In this document: positions 31,218 to 43,344 of the stretch, in pieces
Numbering within the stretch: the stretch's first letter is position 1
Layout of the letters: the number at the start of each line of letters is the position of its first letter
Assembly (NCBI GenBank): GCA_964019695.1
Contig: OZ026525.1
Location: 72,346,260-72,410,259 of the forward strand
DNA from: Loripinus fragilis
Taxonomy: Eukaryota > Mollusca > Bivalvia > Lucinida > Lucinidae
Reading direction: 5' to 3'
Length of the DNA: 64,000 nt
Translations under genes and position numbers: made by a program
Notes under the pieces: model-generated
Told to the model about the DNA's origin: nothing
What the model saw: only the letters and a program-made list of their open reading frames with translations
Databases searched by the model: none

Positions 31218-31541
31218 TTAATAGTTTTGAATATCCATGCTCTTCTTCATACCCATTCATTCAACCTCGTCAATAAACAATGTAACGGCCTTTACACCAG
31301 TATCTTCCTCAAGGTCAAGCTGATTACGAATAAGTCCTTTAAGGGATGGCTCAGCATTGCTGTGCCTAGCCTCCAAGTTGCCCACAGAGTTCTCAATCTC
31401 ATTCACCTCCTGGATGAGACGGAACTGAACTGGATCGCGAAACAGCTCAACGTTTTGTCTGCTTGTGTGGATGTCAAGCCGTGTCTGAGCCAGCTTCATC
31501 GGTTGTTCCTTGTCGTTTATAGCCTTGCCGAGTACAGCCAA
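31218..31541 (-). pseudogene. Tektin (tektin-4-like) last-exon pseudogene
   Basis: Tektins are coiled-coil filament proteins of ciliary microtubules. The frame reads GKAINDKEQPMKLAQTRLDI, VQFRLIQEVNEIENSVGNLE and LDLEEDTGVKAVTLFIDEVE. The family signature RPNVELCRD is changed to RQNVELFRD. A TGA (31257-31259) stands where the conserved C of KCMGM is expected, and behind it the same frame continues MGMKKSMDIQNY to a TAA, a recognisable native C-terminus. No AG acceptor is seen at the 5' edge (about 31541), where a duplicated repeat begins. So this is one decayed exon without its gene, perhaps carried here by the repeat. Confidence 0.85.
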
Positions 31542-31870
31542 ATAATGTGATTTCCAAAAATGTATCCCATGAGCAGCCTCCTAAAATAAACATTTTGAAT
31601 GTAATTATATGTTGAACTTGCTAATAACAGGCATGTACTTTTTGTCAGTTAACCATAAACGCTTAGCAAAAAAGTTGAGAATTTTTATTCTCACTAAATA
31701 TGATTGACCAAGTAGATTTGTAATTTGGCAGTCTCTTCTATATCATCAGGGTAACATATGGTTTAAACAGTTCAATGATTACCATGTTTACTTCTTAAAT
31801 CAGGTTGTATGACACATACAACAGTTACCAGTAGGTAAATTCTGTGCGTGTGCACGTACACACTCCAAAT
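31541..31870. repeat. Duplicated segment A, left copy
   Basis: 31541-31740 recurs in direct order at 38590-38790 (CCAAATAATGTGATTTCC, TTGTCAGTTAACCATAAACG). 31745-31870 recurs inverted at 38815-38935 (GTAACATATGGTTTAAACAG). Both are about 90% alike by eye. Confidence 0.8.
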
Positions 31871-31879
31871 TTTTAGCAA

Positions 31880-32545
31880 GTGAATACAAATTTTAGTGGC
31901 TAACGTTGATGACAGGTCATCATTTTGGAAAGTTACTTTAAATCAACATATTTCTTCAGCCTTTGGTCTCAACTTAGAGCATAAATCATCTTCCATATTG
32001 CATTTAGGTCAAAATAATCTTATCTGTCAGTTGATTAACTGATATTGAGCATATGTTAACAGTCTAGATCCAGACCAGACACCGTAGAAACAGGGCCCAT
32101 ACTGTTTCTTAGAGGATTTAGATACAAAAAATAAGCTAAAAATGTACGTCTAAATCAGATATCATTTAGATGACAAAAGGGCGTATCCACCTTTCAGTGA
32201 AATCTTGAGTTTTGTAAAATATTAATTTATTTCATAATATGTGCTTTAAGGACAGGGTTTGGTTTGGGTTGTGCCACTTTCTGGTCATTGCTTATGTTAT
32301 TTTTTCCATGCAGTACCAGTACCTGTGGACAATATTACACCTCCCCTATACAAATCACTGAAAAGTTGTAAATCACATTTGAAGGCCGATTGACAACAGA
32401 ATGATAATAACCTGATCTTTCCACACAGCAAAATATTTTCAGCCTTGATATGGTATAAGTTGACATCATGTGACGTTGAAAGCTAAACAGGCATGGTGTC
32501 TACTGGTGTCTTGACTGTTATCCATTATGTTGTGCTTTGGTAACC
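31880..32545. repeat. Inverted duplication B, left arm
   Basis: Pairs with 34605-35120: AACGTTGATGACAGGTCATC, CAGTCTAGATCCAGACCAGA, AAAATATTTTCAGCCTTGAT and AAGCTAAACAGGCA are all found as complements in the right arm, in mirrored order. Confidence 0.85.
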
Positions 32546-32549
32546 AAAG

Positions 32550-34600
32550 TGTTGGTTAAACATATTTTGAGGGTGGATCACAAATTGGAATACGAGGGTC
32601 ATTCAATAAGTAACCAGCCTACCCTGTTTCCCATCAAGATAGGCCGCCTTTTCTTTAAAAACAATCTCTATCAAGATACTGTTCAACCCTATGTTTGAAA
32701 AATATATTATCTAATGATTTAACAAAAATATAACTGCATTTGAAAGTGTGCTAAAATAACTTAGAAATATGCAACACTACTACGTTCAAGAGCCATTTTC
32801 AAAAGACAAATTGTGAGATGCTTACTTGAAACTAAGCTATAATTGTGGCCAATAGAATGTATTTTCACTTCAAAAATTAGAATAAAATTAATTTCTCTTG
32901 AAAAAAAATTGCAGTGTTCAAAATTAATAGTGATCTTATTCCTTGGTAAAAATAGAACTTAAATTTTTGAAAATAAGGTAATTCAGACAGTTTACTCCTT
33001 GTTATTTTGACTAAAAACGTATTTATAATTATATTCGCATAATAATTGATATATAAGATAAACATTTGTTAAAAGTTTTACTATCTGAGAAACTCCAACA
33101 TGTCTGAAAATAGTTATACTCTACCGTCCTTAACCATGGTATCAAAGTATGCAGTCTTTTCATATTTATACCATCATGTAGGCGACAAATTTTCCATTCC
33201 CTTGATATATTATATACTCACACTTCATTTTTCAAACTAAAGATATTTATTAAATAGTAAAATTTACCTTGCAACCCAAGGACCTCGGACAGTTTCCTAT
33301 TCAATCTGCCCAAATTTTGACAGCCTGAGGCTAGGATAATGCATAACTGACAACCATAGTTTTGTGCCTAAATCAAACCTGTACATTTAGTGCACCTAGC
33401 AAAATGAAAATATTTTGAAAATATTGCATAATTGTGTCAGGACTCTAGGGTTTAGGGGGTGGGGGTATTTTTTGTGACCAAATTTTATTTCACAGAAAGT
33501 CAAAGTTTTGTCGAGTATTCACCTTAATACGCGTAAATATTATGTTTCCGGCATGAAATTGTGACGAAAGTGATGCGTTTGCATAAAATTCGGGTTGAGA
33601 AGATTTCATTGTTTCATCTAAAGAAGTGTGCTGTCAATAACTTTTGACTATTACCTGTAATGTTTCAAGGTCAACCAGTTTGAAGTGCACTGAGGTGTAT
33701 CATATCTGCATACTGTATAAATCATAGTCTAGATAAACACAGTTTTTGAGCGTAAAATCGTTAATATTTTCTTACACATCAGATTTAGCCTATAATTTGG
33801 TGCGTAAAAGAACCGTCTCATTGACACGGTTCTTTTGAGTACCCACAACATATGTTTTGGTTGATAAATAAGACAAGTAATTACTTGGTAAGCACTCTTA
33901 ACTAAAGCCCTGATACATGCCATTGCAAATTGATATTTACCTACAGGCTTTTACAAAATAAGTGTCCAATAAGTTTTTATAATAAAGTGTTTTTGAGCAT
34001 TTTGACAGCCCCCCCCCCCCCCCGTGACCAATCATGCCGCTTTTATATGATGTGTGAAATGTAAAACTAAAAACTATATCTGTATGCAAAAGGATTAGTT
34101 TGGTCACGGGGGGGAAAGCACTTCAGTAAAACTTTTTTCTATTTTCTATATGTTGAATAGCAAAAACAAAGTTTTCAACCCATATTTTTCAATTGGTACT
34201 TGTCCAATGAGAAAACGGCTTTTGTGCATAAGTCGAGTGTTGAACCTACTATCTTTTTCATGGAAAAATATCATTTTCTTTGAAACTTTTCTCTGGTCAT
34301 TTTTATGGGCAATCCTTCATTAAGACTGTCCGAGGTCCTTTGACAAGAGAAAATTATTTGGCTCACTGACTATGCTTGAAGTCATGATAAATTATCAACT
34401 AACCAACACATAATGCTTAAACTTATAAAAGAGTTTTAATATGGTGACCAAACAAACTGTGAAAACCTTGACTGTATCGGTCAGTTAGAAATAGTTCAGG
34501 CTGGTAACTTTTTGAAACACCCTCATAATTAGAGATTGAAGACCCCTTAGATTGACCCCCATTGATGGATGTCTATCATCAAAATCTGTAAAACAAATAC
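32550..34600. other. Spacer of inverted duplication B
   Basis: A further pair, AAGGACCTCGGACAGT at about 33285 and ACTGTCCGAGGTCCTT at about 34325, extends the mirror symmetry. Holds a CAAAAGAACCGTCTC hairpin (33730-33900) and a poly-C run near 34010 with a poly-G-like CACGGGGGGGAAAG near 34105. No ORF of note. Confidence 0.6.
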
Positions 34601-34604
34601 TTAA

Positions 34605-35120
34605 GTCACCAAGGCACACCACAAAAGATACCAGCCAAGACGCAAGAAGACACCGTGCCTGTTTAGCTTTCAACATCACATGATATCAACTTGCATACCA
34701 TAATCAAGGCTGAAAATATTTTGCTGTGAGGAAAGATCAGGTTGCCATTCAACCTGTAACAGTGATTAACAACAATAATTTTAACTGATATAACAAAACT
34801 CAAGATTTCACTGAAAAGTGGATATGCCCATTTGTCATCTAACTGATATCAGATCTAGACATACATTTTGAGCTTATTTTTTGTATCTATACCCTCCGAG
34901 AAACAGTATGGACCCTGTTTCTAAAGTGTCTGGTCTGGATCTAGAGTGTTTACCTATGCTCAATATCAGCTAGCCAAAAGACAGATAAGATTATTTTGAC
35001 CTGAATGCAATATGGAAGATGATTTATGCTCCAGTTGAGACCACAGGCTGAAGAAATGTGTTGATTTAAAGTAACTTTCTAGAATGATGACCTGTCATCA
35101 ACGTTATCCACTAAAATTCA
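34605..35120. repeat. Inverted duplication B, right arm
   Basis: Complement of 31880-32545 as described for the left arm; divergence is mostly single-base changes. Confidence 0.85.
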
Positions 35121-36656
35121 TGACCTGTCATCAAAGACAGCCACTTCAAAATTGACCTGTTGACAAAGGCAGCCATTTTTCATCTACCTGTCATCTTTGA
35201 TGGGCTCCAGTAACTTTACAAAATCAAACTGCGGCTTCAAATTTAGCAGAAATGTAGCTGAATAATAGTTGTTTTATTGTATATAAGTGCAGACAGCAGA
35301 CTTTGACGGAGAGACTCACAACCTGAACAGATAACCGTTTTTTGTGACTTTTCTTGGGAAACGTCTAAAATGATGATCAAGTGTGGCTTTATTTGTGAGA
35401 GATATAACGTCAGCTTGTTTCTGTAGGATCTCTCAGCACTAACAAGTGTACTCATCCACCATAGAGTACCAGAGGGCTTCTCTAACAATTTTGCCAACCG
35501 AAAATTATAACCTACCCTTCATGGGACATAAAATTCCGTATCTGTCATCATTGTTAGTAACCTGTCATCAAAGCAGCCGGTTGTACGGTGTGTTAGAGTG
35601 TTGAGACAGCCCTGTGATTATTTTCTCTAATCAATTTTTATTATCCGGAATTACGATTGGGGATGCAAATTATGAATGTCAACCAGACAGTGTTTGGAGA
35701 CAAACAGGCACATAGAAAATGAAGATTTTGAATTGAAGAACAATGGAACATGGCGATTTATTTCATAGGAACAAGCGAACAGCTACCCGCTAGTATTAAA
35801 GCCACACAATGTTTTCTTGCATGCAAAAATCCCTGTAAACCCGACCTAGGCACAGCATCATTATCATGGCCTCATTAGGCAATGGATGGAACTGTTTCGG
35901 TTTGCTAAGAACTCCTTCTCTCAAAAATGTACATCAAACCTGTGCGAACCCTGACTTACAAGCAGAGTGGAAAATATTTTTTGGTTTGTTTTGATTCCTT
36001 ATGTCCCAGTCAACAATTTTTCAGTCATGTCGGGACTGGTCTTCCTGGGTTGAACCAGTACTAAGCAACGGATAAAAGTTCTTGCTCAAGGACACAACAC
36101 AGTGACTGTTGGAGGGGGAACTATGAATCCTGAAACTGTATCCAATCCTTTACACCGCTGCAGCTTTTAGCGCAAACTTTTCCAAACGGTTCCAGCAGTT
36201 ACTTATGCGCATAGATGCAGTCAATGAACATTTTAACCAAAGTGCTAATAAAATCCTTGGTGGAGATCACCATTTGTCGACACTCGATAAGCTTCGTGAA
36301 GCCAAATGGATATTCATGGGACAGGATGTCAAGTTCACCCTCACGATAGATTCTTATAGTCTATGAGCTGTGATGATAAAGCTATCTCGTGGATTTTCCC
36401 ATACAATAAGGATGGGATTGTCCATTATATATTTCAATTGGTCACATGTAGAACTTTCCAAATTATTACAGTAAATACCACTCAATAGAAGACCAAAGAT
36501 TGGTTTTCAAGAATGGACGTTAAAAGGATTGCAGAATGCTCCCCTTTATGCTACAAGGGGAGCATTCTGCAATACTTTCGACCTTCATTGAGCTACCTTT
36601 GTCATTCGTATCTTTGTTTTGCTACTTATGACATACTTTCAGTCACTGAATATTGC

Positions 36657-36900
36657 ATTTGAGCCGTGACATGCGATTTCCAACAATTTGGCATTTTGAC
36701 AAGTGAAGACTCAGACGAGCCTGTGCGGCTTCCTTTTAAGCTTAGAAAATCTAAATGATGTTCGGTCAGTGGCTTAACACTTATAAACTTCTCTAACGAC
36801 TAGCAAAGGCTCTGAGCAGACTGCGCGTATGTGCAGGCTGGTCTGAGCCTTTGCTGGTTGCTCAATACCACATTGTTGGAAATCACATGTCGCGGCTCAT
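36657..36900. mobile_element. GAGCCGCGACATG foldback element, complete
   Basis: Begins GAGCCGTGACATGCGATTTC and ends GAAATCACATGTCGCGGCTC. The core hairpin pairs GCAAAGGCTCTGAGCAGACT with GGTCTGAGCCTTTGC. About 245 bases. Confidence 0.9.
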
Positions 36901-37732
36901 TTATCTTAGCAAAAAGTGCAAGCCCAGATTAAATGCAGCATTTTATCTGGGTTTTCACTTTTTCTCAACGACAAAGGGTTTAACTTTTCGTTAAGTAATA
37001 TGACATCTTATATAATAGAACATGATAACGATGGAGTCAGGCCCGTAGCCAGGCGGATGCTGGGAAGCCTGGGACTCGACATCATTTGGACCTCGACGCG
37101 AGAAACCCATCTTGTGAATAACAAAGATGCAGACTAGCATGCACATCAATGCAGTCTGATCAAAACATTTTTTTTGTAGGCTTCACAATGATAAAGTCTC
37201 TGGCTACGCTCATGGGAGTAATTTTAAATTTTGTGCATTCCCATATAATATAAATATATGGCACGGGATACTGATTTATCTACGTTCACCTCTGGCTCAC
37301 ATTATGGTCAGTTGATACATACAATTTAAGACTCCAGCTAGGTAATTTCCTGCTTTTTTTCTTATTTTATATAGGAAATTTAGTTGACTATGGCCATGCA
37401 AACAAAAGTAGTAACTCACATCAAAATGCTGAAAAGCGAGAATGAGAGTTAAATAATATTTCTCAGTTGCGGTACTGTGCTCCCAGGATTTCAGTGGACA
37501 TCACGTTTTGGTGATTAATTTTATATAAACTGACTGATTGCACGATGAAGCCTCTAAACACTGCCTTATTGGTGATATTATTTCGTTACAAAGTGGCTTT
37601 GTCAAATGTGCTGTGATATGACGGATTTTGACTAATTTGCGCATCTGCCTTTTATATTCTTATAACGCACCTTTGTAGGGACCATTTCCTTTAGTTGACT
37701 ATTGATAAATTATTATATTGTTTTATAAAGTG

Positions 37733-37972
37733 AGCCGCGACATATGAGATTACCAACAAAGTGGTATGTATGACCAACAAAAGCTCAGACCAGCCTGCGC
37801 ATAAGCGCAGTCTGATCAGAGCCTTTGCAAGTCACTTGAGTATTCTATGAATATTAAGCTACTGGCCAAACATCATTTGAAGTTTCTAAGCTAAAAATGG
37901 AGGCTGCACAGGCTTGTCTGAGTTTATTCATGTCAAAATGTCACATTGTTGGAAATCACATGTCGCAGCTCA
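37733..37972. mobile_element. GAGCCGCGACATG foldback element, opposite orientation
   Basis: Begins GAGCCGCGACATATGAGATT and ends GGAAATCACATGTCGCAGCTC minus one base. The core hairpin sits near the left end, so the copy is inverted relative to 36657. Confidence 0.9.
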
Positions 37973-38589
37973 AGTAATGTGTTAGAAGTACATTTTTGAG
38001 AGAAGGGAGTTCTTAGCAAACCGAAACAGTTCCATCCATTTCCTAATGAGGCCATGATAATGATGCTGTGCCTAGGTCGGGTTTACAGGAATTTTTGCAT
38101 GCAAGAAAATTGTGTGTGCCTTACTAGCAGGTACCTGTTCGCTTGTTCCTATGAAATAAATCGCCATGTTCCATTGTTATTCAAATTCAAAATCTTCATT
38201 TTCTATATGTCTCTGTGTCTCCAAACACTGACTGGTTGACACTGTGCCATGCATTATTTGCATGACCAATCGTAATTCCGGACAACAAAAATTGATTAGA
38301 GAAAATAATCACAGGGCTGTCTCAACACCCTAAAGCCATAAGATGTGATTCAAGTAAAAAAAGCGTCATCCAATAAAAATGCTCGTTAAGTTGTTACACT
38401 GCTCAAAAGTCCTATAAAAGCTGGGGTCTGATAAAGGAACTAGTGATGGGGTGGAAATGTGCTTGGCAAAATTGTAAACAATAATGCAGCGGATGTCATA
38501 TTTTCTGTTTGGGTCAATAAAAGTTTGTGGTAGCTGAAAACTCAATCTTCAATTGATGCAGTACATCATGGGCTATAAAGATAAATGTA

Positions 38590-38935
38590 GAGCACAACCA
38601 AATAATGTGATTTCCTAAAGCGTATCCCATGAGCTGCATCCTAAAATAAACATTTTGAATGTAATTATCTGTTGGACTTGCTAATAACAGACATGTACTT
38701 TTTGTCAGTTAACCATAAACGCTTAGCAAGCAAGTTGAGAAGTTTTATTCTCACTAAATATGATTGATCAGGCAGATTTGTAATTTGAAGTCTCTTCAGA
38801 GTATTTAGAATGTGTACGTGCACACGCCAAGAATGTACCTACTGGTAACTGTTGTATGTGTCATACAACCTGATTTAAGAAAGTAAACATGGTAATGATG
38901 AACTGTTTAAACCATATGTTACCCATATGATATAC
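38590..38935. repeat. Duplicated segment A, right copy (rearranged)
   Basis: Direct copy of 31541-31740 followed by an inverted copy of 31745-31870, so an inversion lies at the internal junction near 38800. Confidence 0.8.
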
Positions 38936-39357
38936 AATTAGGGATTTTCTGAAACAGCCATGCTTTTTTTTTTTATTTTACAAGAGATTTCTAACTTATT
39001 TTCCTACCATGAATACTAAAATAGGCAATTGTACAGTGCATATGACGTTGTTTTATTATATGGACGTGCAAAATTTTAGTCCAAAATTGTATCATTTAGG
39101 ACATTTAAAAAAAATCATCGATGTTAACTGAATTCTTGGATAGTCGTAGTTGCATAGTTTCTTTGATGTGTGTTAAACTCTTTTTGAAAAGTAACTTTCT
39201 TGATTGTCTACAATCAACGTGATAAACATTGTTTTTACATTTTTCAATTTCTTGTGAACTCCTTTGTTGCTATTCTTAATAAAACAGATTTTCCATTTTA
39301 GATGAGGGCGTAAATTGCCCCTTTGTCAAATAAGGTACATGTAAATTATTTACTTAC

Positions 39358-39420
39358 GGGTAGTGCAGCAACAACTACAATCACCAGCAACGTTACGCCA
39401 AGTCCATTAATAGAAATCAT
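39358..39420 (-). CDS. Possible first coding exon: signal peptide
   Basis: From an ATG at 39420 the minus strand reads MISINGLGVTLLVIVVVAAL then P, followed at once by the consensus donor CCC/GTAAGT. A short polar start, a strongly hydrophobic run of about 12 residues and small residues near the end make a good signal peptide. No following exon can be named; the gene would run leftwards, perhaps ending at 28960-29312. A chance match is possible. Confidence 0.45.
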
Positions 39421-39464
39421 GATTCAAACCAAATCTCGCCTTCTAGTGTTCCATTGCAACTTTA

Positions 39465-39710
39465 AGTTAGGCCTAAATGAAATATATGTGTGGTTCCTGT
39501 TGCATACCGACAAAATTTAGGGTAGGTAGGTAGGGAAATTATTAAAATTTTGTTATAACATTTAACAAAGAAAATAGTGACAAAATCTGAAAAAGTGCCA
39601 ATTTTAGGTAATTTTTCTCCAAAGACCATTTTAATGTTTAGGGTAGGACTAAAAAAATTAGGGTAGGTAGGCAACAGGAACCACAGATACATTTCATTTA
39701 AGCCTTAGTT
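39465..39710. mobile_element. Inverted-repeat element with TAGGGTAGGTAGG
   Basis: AGGCCTAAATGAAATATAT at left pairs with ATACATTTCATTTAAGCCT at right; GTGGTTCCTGTTGC pairs with GCAACAGGAACCAC. TTAGGGTAGGTAGG occurs in direct order beside both arms. Confidence 0.75.
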
Positions 39711-40539
39711 GAAATCCAGAGGACATGATTGTATAGCATTTTGAAAAAAAGCTCAAATGAATAAAACGTGTTTCAATGGCCCATTAGATGTATAACCAAA
39801 CCCACACTGGTAAATGTATACGTCGATTTGCTGGTATTTACGCGTAGTGCCGGTACTTCATAGACCGGAAGTGGTAGATATTGGTGTTAAAACTATATAT
39901 AAAAACATGCCATATGCCTAAAGGACTATAGAATTAGATCATATTTAAGTATTTGGCATGCACATGGCGATTTATGTAAGCATTTAGGAATAGATTCGAG
40001 TACCGATCTGGAATCGTAAGTTTATAGAATGACAAGAATTCTGATCGCAATACATGTTTTTGAACTGAATCTGTTTGAATTTAAATCGCAGTTGAATTCG
40101 GAAATGCGGTGATTTGAACGAATATTTCGAATTCATCAGTTAATATTTATATGTATTATTTTATTTTTTCTTGATTCATAACTACCGCTGCAATGCAATT
40201 AGTGTCAGAGGTTGATATAAGTCCAGCAATGACCAAACCACTAGCCTTTTTTCATTGAAAAATTCACATTCGCCGTTTGAAAAGTCGCCCTGAATCCTAC
40301 AGACATGGATCAAAATTATTTAACAGATTCCGATTCCTTATCACTCAATATAGAAGCCACATGTTTGCTGCTCTCGTCCCCAAGAAACTTTCAATATGAA
40401 ATAAAAACGGATAAATACAACCCCTATCCATCCATGATCTCAATGTTTACCTCCGATAGCCAACACCCTCCGAAATCTAGACATGCGGTTTACCTGGGTG
40501 ATATCTCACAATGCACAAATGAATGCAGGTGCAATAAGG

Positions 40540-40640
40540 CAGTTATTGTATGGTTGTGCGTATGTGCGGGAGATAATCCACTCGCTAAAGCTCGTGGATT
40601 ATCTTCCCGTACATACGCACAAACCATACAATAACTTACA
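40540..40640. repeat. Hairpin, TTATTGTATGGTTGTGCGTA
   Basis: TATTGTATGGTTGTGCGTAT with GTGCGGGAGATAATCCAC pairs with GTGGATTATCTTCCCGTAC and ATACGCACAAACCATACAATA; loop about 20 bases. Confidence 0.85.
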
Positions 40641-40892
40641 CTTGTAACAAAATATACAAATAAAATAAAATATTGTTGGTTAATTGTTGTGTTTGAACAG
40701 ATCATTGGAGTAGCAAGCTTCAAAAAACACGGTTATTGGTTATTAATTATCTTCCCATTCGTCGTTATTTGCTGACTACAAATAGAAGGGGAAATTATTT
40801 AAAGGCTCAAGTTATTAAAGTAAATTCAATAACACTCCAGCATTTAGAACAAGAGGTGAGTACTATCTTGGTAGTTTTAGATTGAATCATGC

Positions 40893-41182
40893 GCGGATCC
40901 ACCAACTCTGACGTTTTTCTGTTGTTGTATATTTTAGATGATGAGGGAGTTGGTAGGATCCAAACACCTCTAAAAAGGGGCCATCAACGGCCCGCCAGCG
41001 AAACATCATTTAAATGGCGTGTCGCTGGCGGGCCGATGATGCCCCAACATTGAATGCTGGCTTGGTAGCTTTTTGATTTTACAGGGGATCCAGACCATCA
41101 TTGCTAAGAAGCCCTGTACTTTTGTGATTTTTCAGGGGGTCCAGACCCCCCTGCCCCCCCCCCCTCTAGATCCGCGCATGTT
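40893..41182. mobile_element. GCGCGGATCCA foldback element, copy 1
   Basis: Starts GCGCGGATCCACCAAC, holds the hairpin CGGCCCGCCAGCGAAAC / GTGTCGCTGGCGGGCCG and the phrase AACATTGAATGCTGGCTTGG, and ends CTAGATCCGCGCATG. A poly-C run lies at about 41152-41164. Confidence 0.8.
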
Positions 41183-41599
41183 GCTAACGTTATATATCGT
41201 TGTGAGCCTTTAACTCCTTGCTTTATTTTTGTCGTCAGCTGATATCTTTTCAAAAAAAAATCAAGCTGAATGAAATCCTACTGGTGCCATACATTACGTG
41301 GGTTGTGTGACAAAATAGTCCACACAAAGATGCATGTTTCCGGTAGTGGACCTTAATATGACTAAAAGGCCTAAAACGGTATTGTTACGGGCCACTTTCT
41401 CTGAATTTTGTAAAAAAAAAAATCAATTTCGCACCCCAATCTTTCCAGACTCCCTGTCCTCTATCCCCGCTTCCTCTGCCCCCACTCCCCGCCCCTCCAC
41501 CCCCGCTTCTGCCCCCCTTAATCCCGCCCTGTTACCCCCCCTTATCCCCGCCCCTGTTAATCCCCTCATAGAAGCTAGCTTTAATATATAGATACATGG

Positions 41600-43056
41600 T
41601 TACAAGCAATAAATTATGGTAATATCGTTGGTGTGTTTTAGTTGACTTTCGCAAGTCGTTCGATCTGATAGACCATAAATTACTTCTTCAAAAGTTTAAA
41701 CATTATAAAATCAATAAATAAGTCTTTCGTGGTTCGAGTCGTATCTAAGTCACAGAACTCAACAAGTGAACATCAATAAAAATCAGTCAAAAACTGGAAG
41801 TGTATTATATGGCGTACCACAGGGTTTCATTTTAGGTCCTCTGTTATTTTTGACATTTATAAATGATTTACCCCTATTTAATTGGGATTCAATTCGATCT
41901 GTAGATTTATATGCTGATGATACAACATTGTATGATATTCGTTTAGATAAAGATACGTTAGAAAAAAATCTGCAACACTCTTTGAGTTTACTCAAAAAGT
42001 GGTGTCTAGAAAAATGGTGTGAAAATTAATATAGACAAAACAAAACTTATGTTAATATCAAGAAGACAAAAGAGAAAATGAAAGAAAGATAATAAGTTGA
42101 CAATTGTGTGTGATAATTTTGATTTGCATTTAACAAGCTGTGAAAAGGTGTTAGGTGTCCATATAGATAACAACTTAATATGGACAAATCATTTTTAACA
42201 TGTTTCAAAAAATATACCGTCATACCTTTGGCTTTTGTTTCAGATAAAATTATACCTTTCTTTACAACACAGAGTGTTATTTTACAATGCTTATATTAAG
42301 CCTCACGTTGAATATTGTTGTGTGATTTGGGGGAATTCATCTAATTCTAATCCACATAAAATTGAAAAGTTACAGAGAAGAGCCTGTAAATTTATACTTG
42401 GTACAGATTATATATCATTGGAAGATGCTCGAAACAATTAAATATGTTGTCATTTGAAGAATTAGTTTTCATCAACAAAGCTAAGGTAATTTTCAAGGTA
42501 ACTCAAGGCATTTCACCAATTTACATCACGGAAATGTTCCAAATTAAAGGGTGTTATAGTGAAGATACAATGACTTTGCGTTCAGATTCAAGCAAAAATT
42601 TTAAAACACCAAAGCCTAAATTAAACATGTTTAAAAACAGCTTATCTTATTCAGATAGTTTAATTTGGAATAGCATTTCAGTTGAAATAAGAAATACCAA
42701 TATGATTGGTGATTTCGTTAAAAATGTTAAACATGGATGAACGACCTTTAGTTTTTATATTTGTGTTCACATACCTCAACCGTCGAATCAGTTTCGCTGG
42801 TTTACAGAGCCAAAATGTATTAAAACATGCATTATTAAAGGTTGATTTTTTTTATCCCCCTCCCACCCCTGTTTCATTTTGCATCACTTTATTTCTACTC
42901 ATTATTCACTTGTATTTGTATTTAATTTATTGTCATGTTTGTTATTTCATGTATGCTATGCTTGTGTTAAGAGGGCCTCAGGGAAGATTGGTTATACCAA
43001 CTGAGTCAACCTCATAAAATAAAGTCTTTACTTACTTACTTTACTTACTTACTTGA
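41600..43056 (+). pseudogene. 5'-truncated LINE (CR1/L2-type reverse transcriptase) with TTAC tail
   Basis: Frames read in order: VDFRKSFDLIDHKLLLQKFK, GVPQGFILGPLLFLTFINDL, DLYADDTTLYDIRLDKDTLE (with the ADD catalytic motif shown as YADD), VLGVHIDNNLIW, HRVLFYNAYIKPHVEYCCVI and LSFEELVFINKAKVIFKV. Several frameshifts and stops separate them (near 41720, 42025, 42230, 42440). AATAAA at about 43018 and a (TTAC)n tail at 43028-43054 mark the 3' end. The 5' half with the endonuclease is absent. Clade assignment is not certain. Confidence 0.9.
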
Positions 43057-43172
43057 AATTTTGCATTGAATAATTTTGACTATATATACACTACTTTCCA
43101 GATAGCGAAAAACAAAGGCACTGATCAGACAGCGGTGATACTTTCATTACTTAATTGCCATTTTTCTTTCAG

Positions 43173-43275
43173 AAACATGAAGTTACAGCAATGTTGAAGC
43201 TCAAATCGTTGAAACCAATTCTGATATTAATGGTGCTGATTGCATTGATGGCGACGATATTCTTCTCAGGGCAAG
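43173..43275 (+). CDS. Carbohydrate sulfotransferase, exon with start codon and membrane anchor
   Basis: Acceptor TTTTTCTTTCAG, then an 18-base leader and the ATG at 43191. Reads MLKLKSLKPILILMVLIALM, then ATIFFSGQ: a basic N-terminus and one hydrophobic span, the signal anchor of a type II Golgi protein. The donor CAAG/GTAAA leaves one base, which joins AT at 49527 to give D and opens the frame of the large exon exactly. An upstream untranslated exon must exist because of the acceptor. Confidence 0.85.
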
Positions 43276-43344
43276 GTAAAATATAAATTGAGCATTCATT
43301 TTACCCAATTTAAGCTGAATTGAATTTCTCGCTTTTATAAATTG

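Larger units (their letters stand above)
35587..38335. mobile_element. Element C: 2.75 kb with arms of about 345 bases and TA flanks
   Basis: Left arm 35587-35930 and right arm 37990-38335 are complements: GTGTTGAGACAGCCCTGTGA / TCACAGGGCTGTCTCAACAC, GGAACATGGCGATTTATTTC / GAAATAAATCGCCATGTTCC, AACTGTTTCGGTTTGC / GCAAACCGAAACAGTT. Outer ends are both flanked by TA, which fits a Tc1/mariner-type target. The interior carries other repeats (35975-36180, 36470-36620, 36657-36900, 37733-37972) and no transposase. Confidence 0.7.

Noticed and set aside
40305..40634. 109-codon plus-strand frame starting MDQNYLTDSDSL
   Set aside because: Fair start context, but the last third runs through a hairpin repeat and no motif or splice support is seen. 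Too weak to list as a gene.
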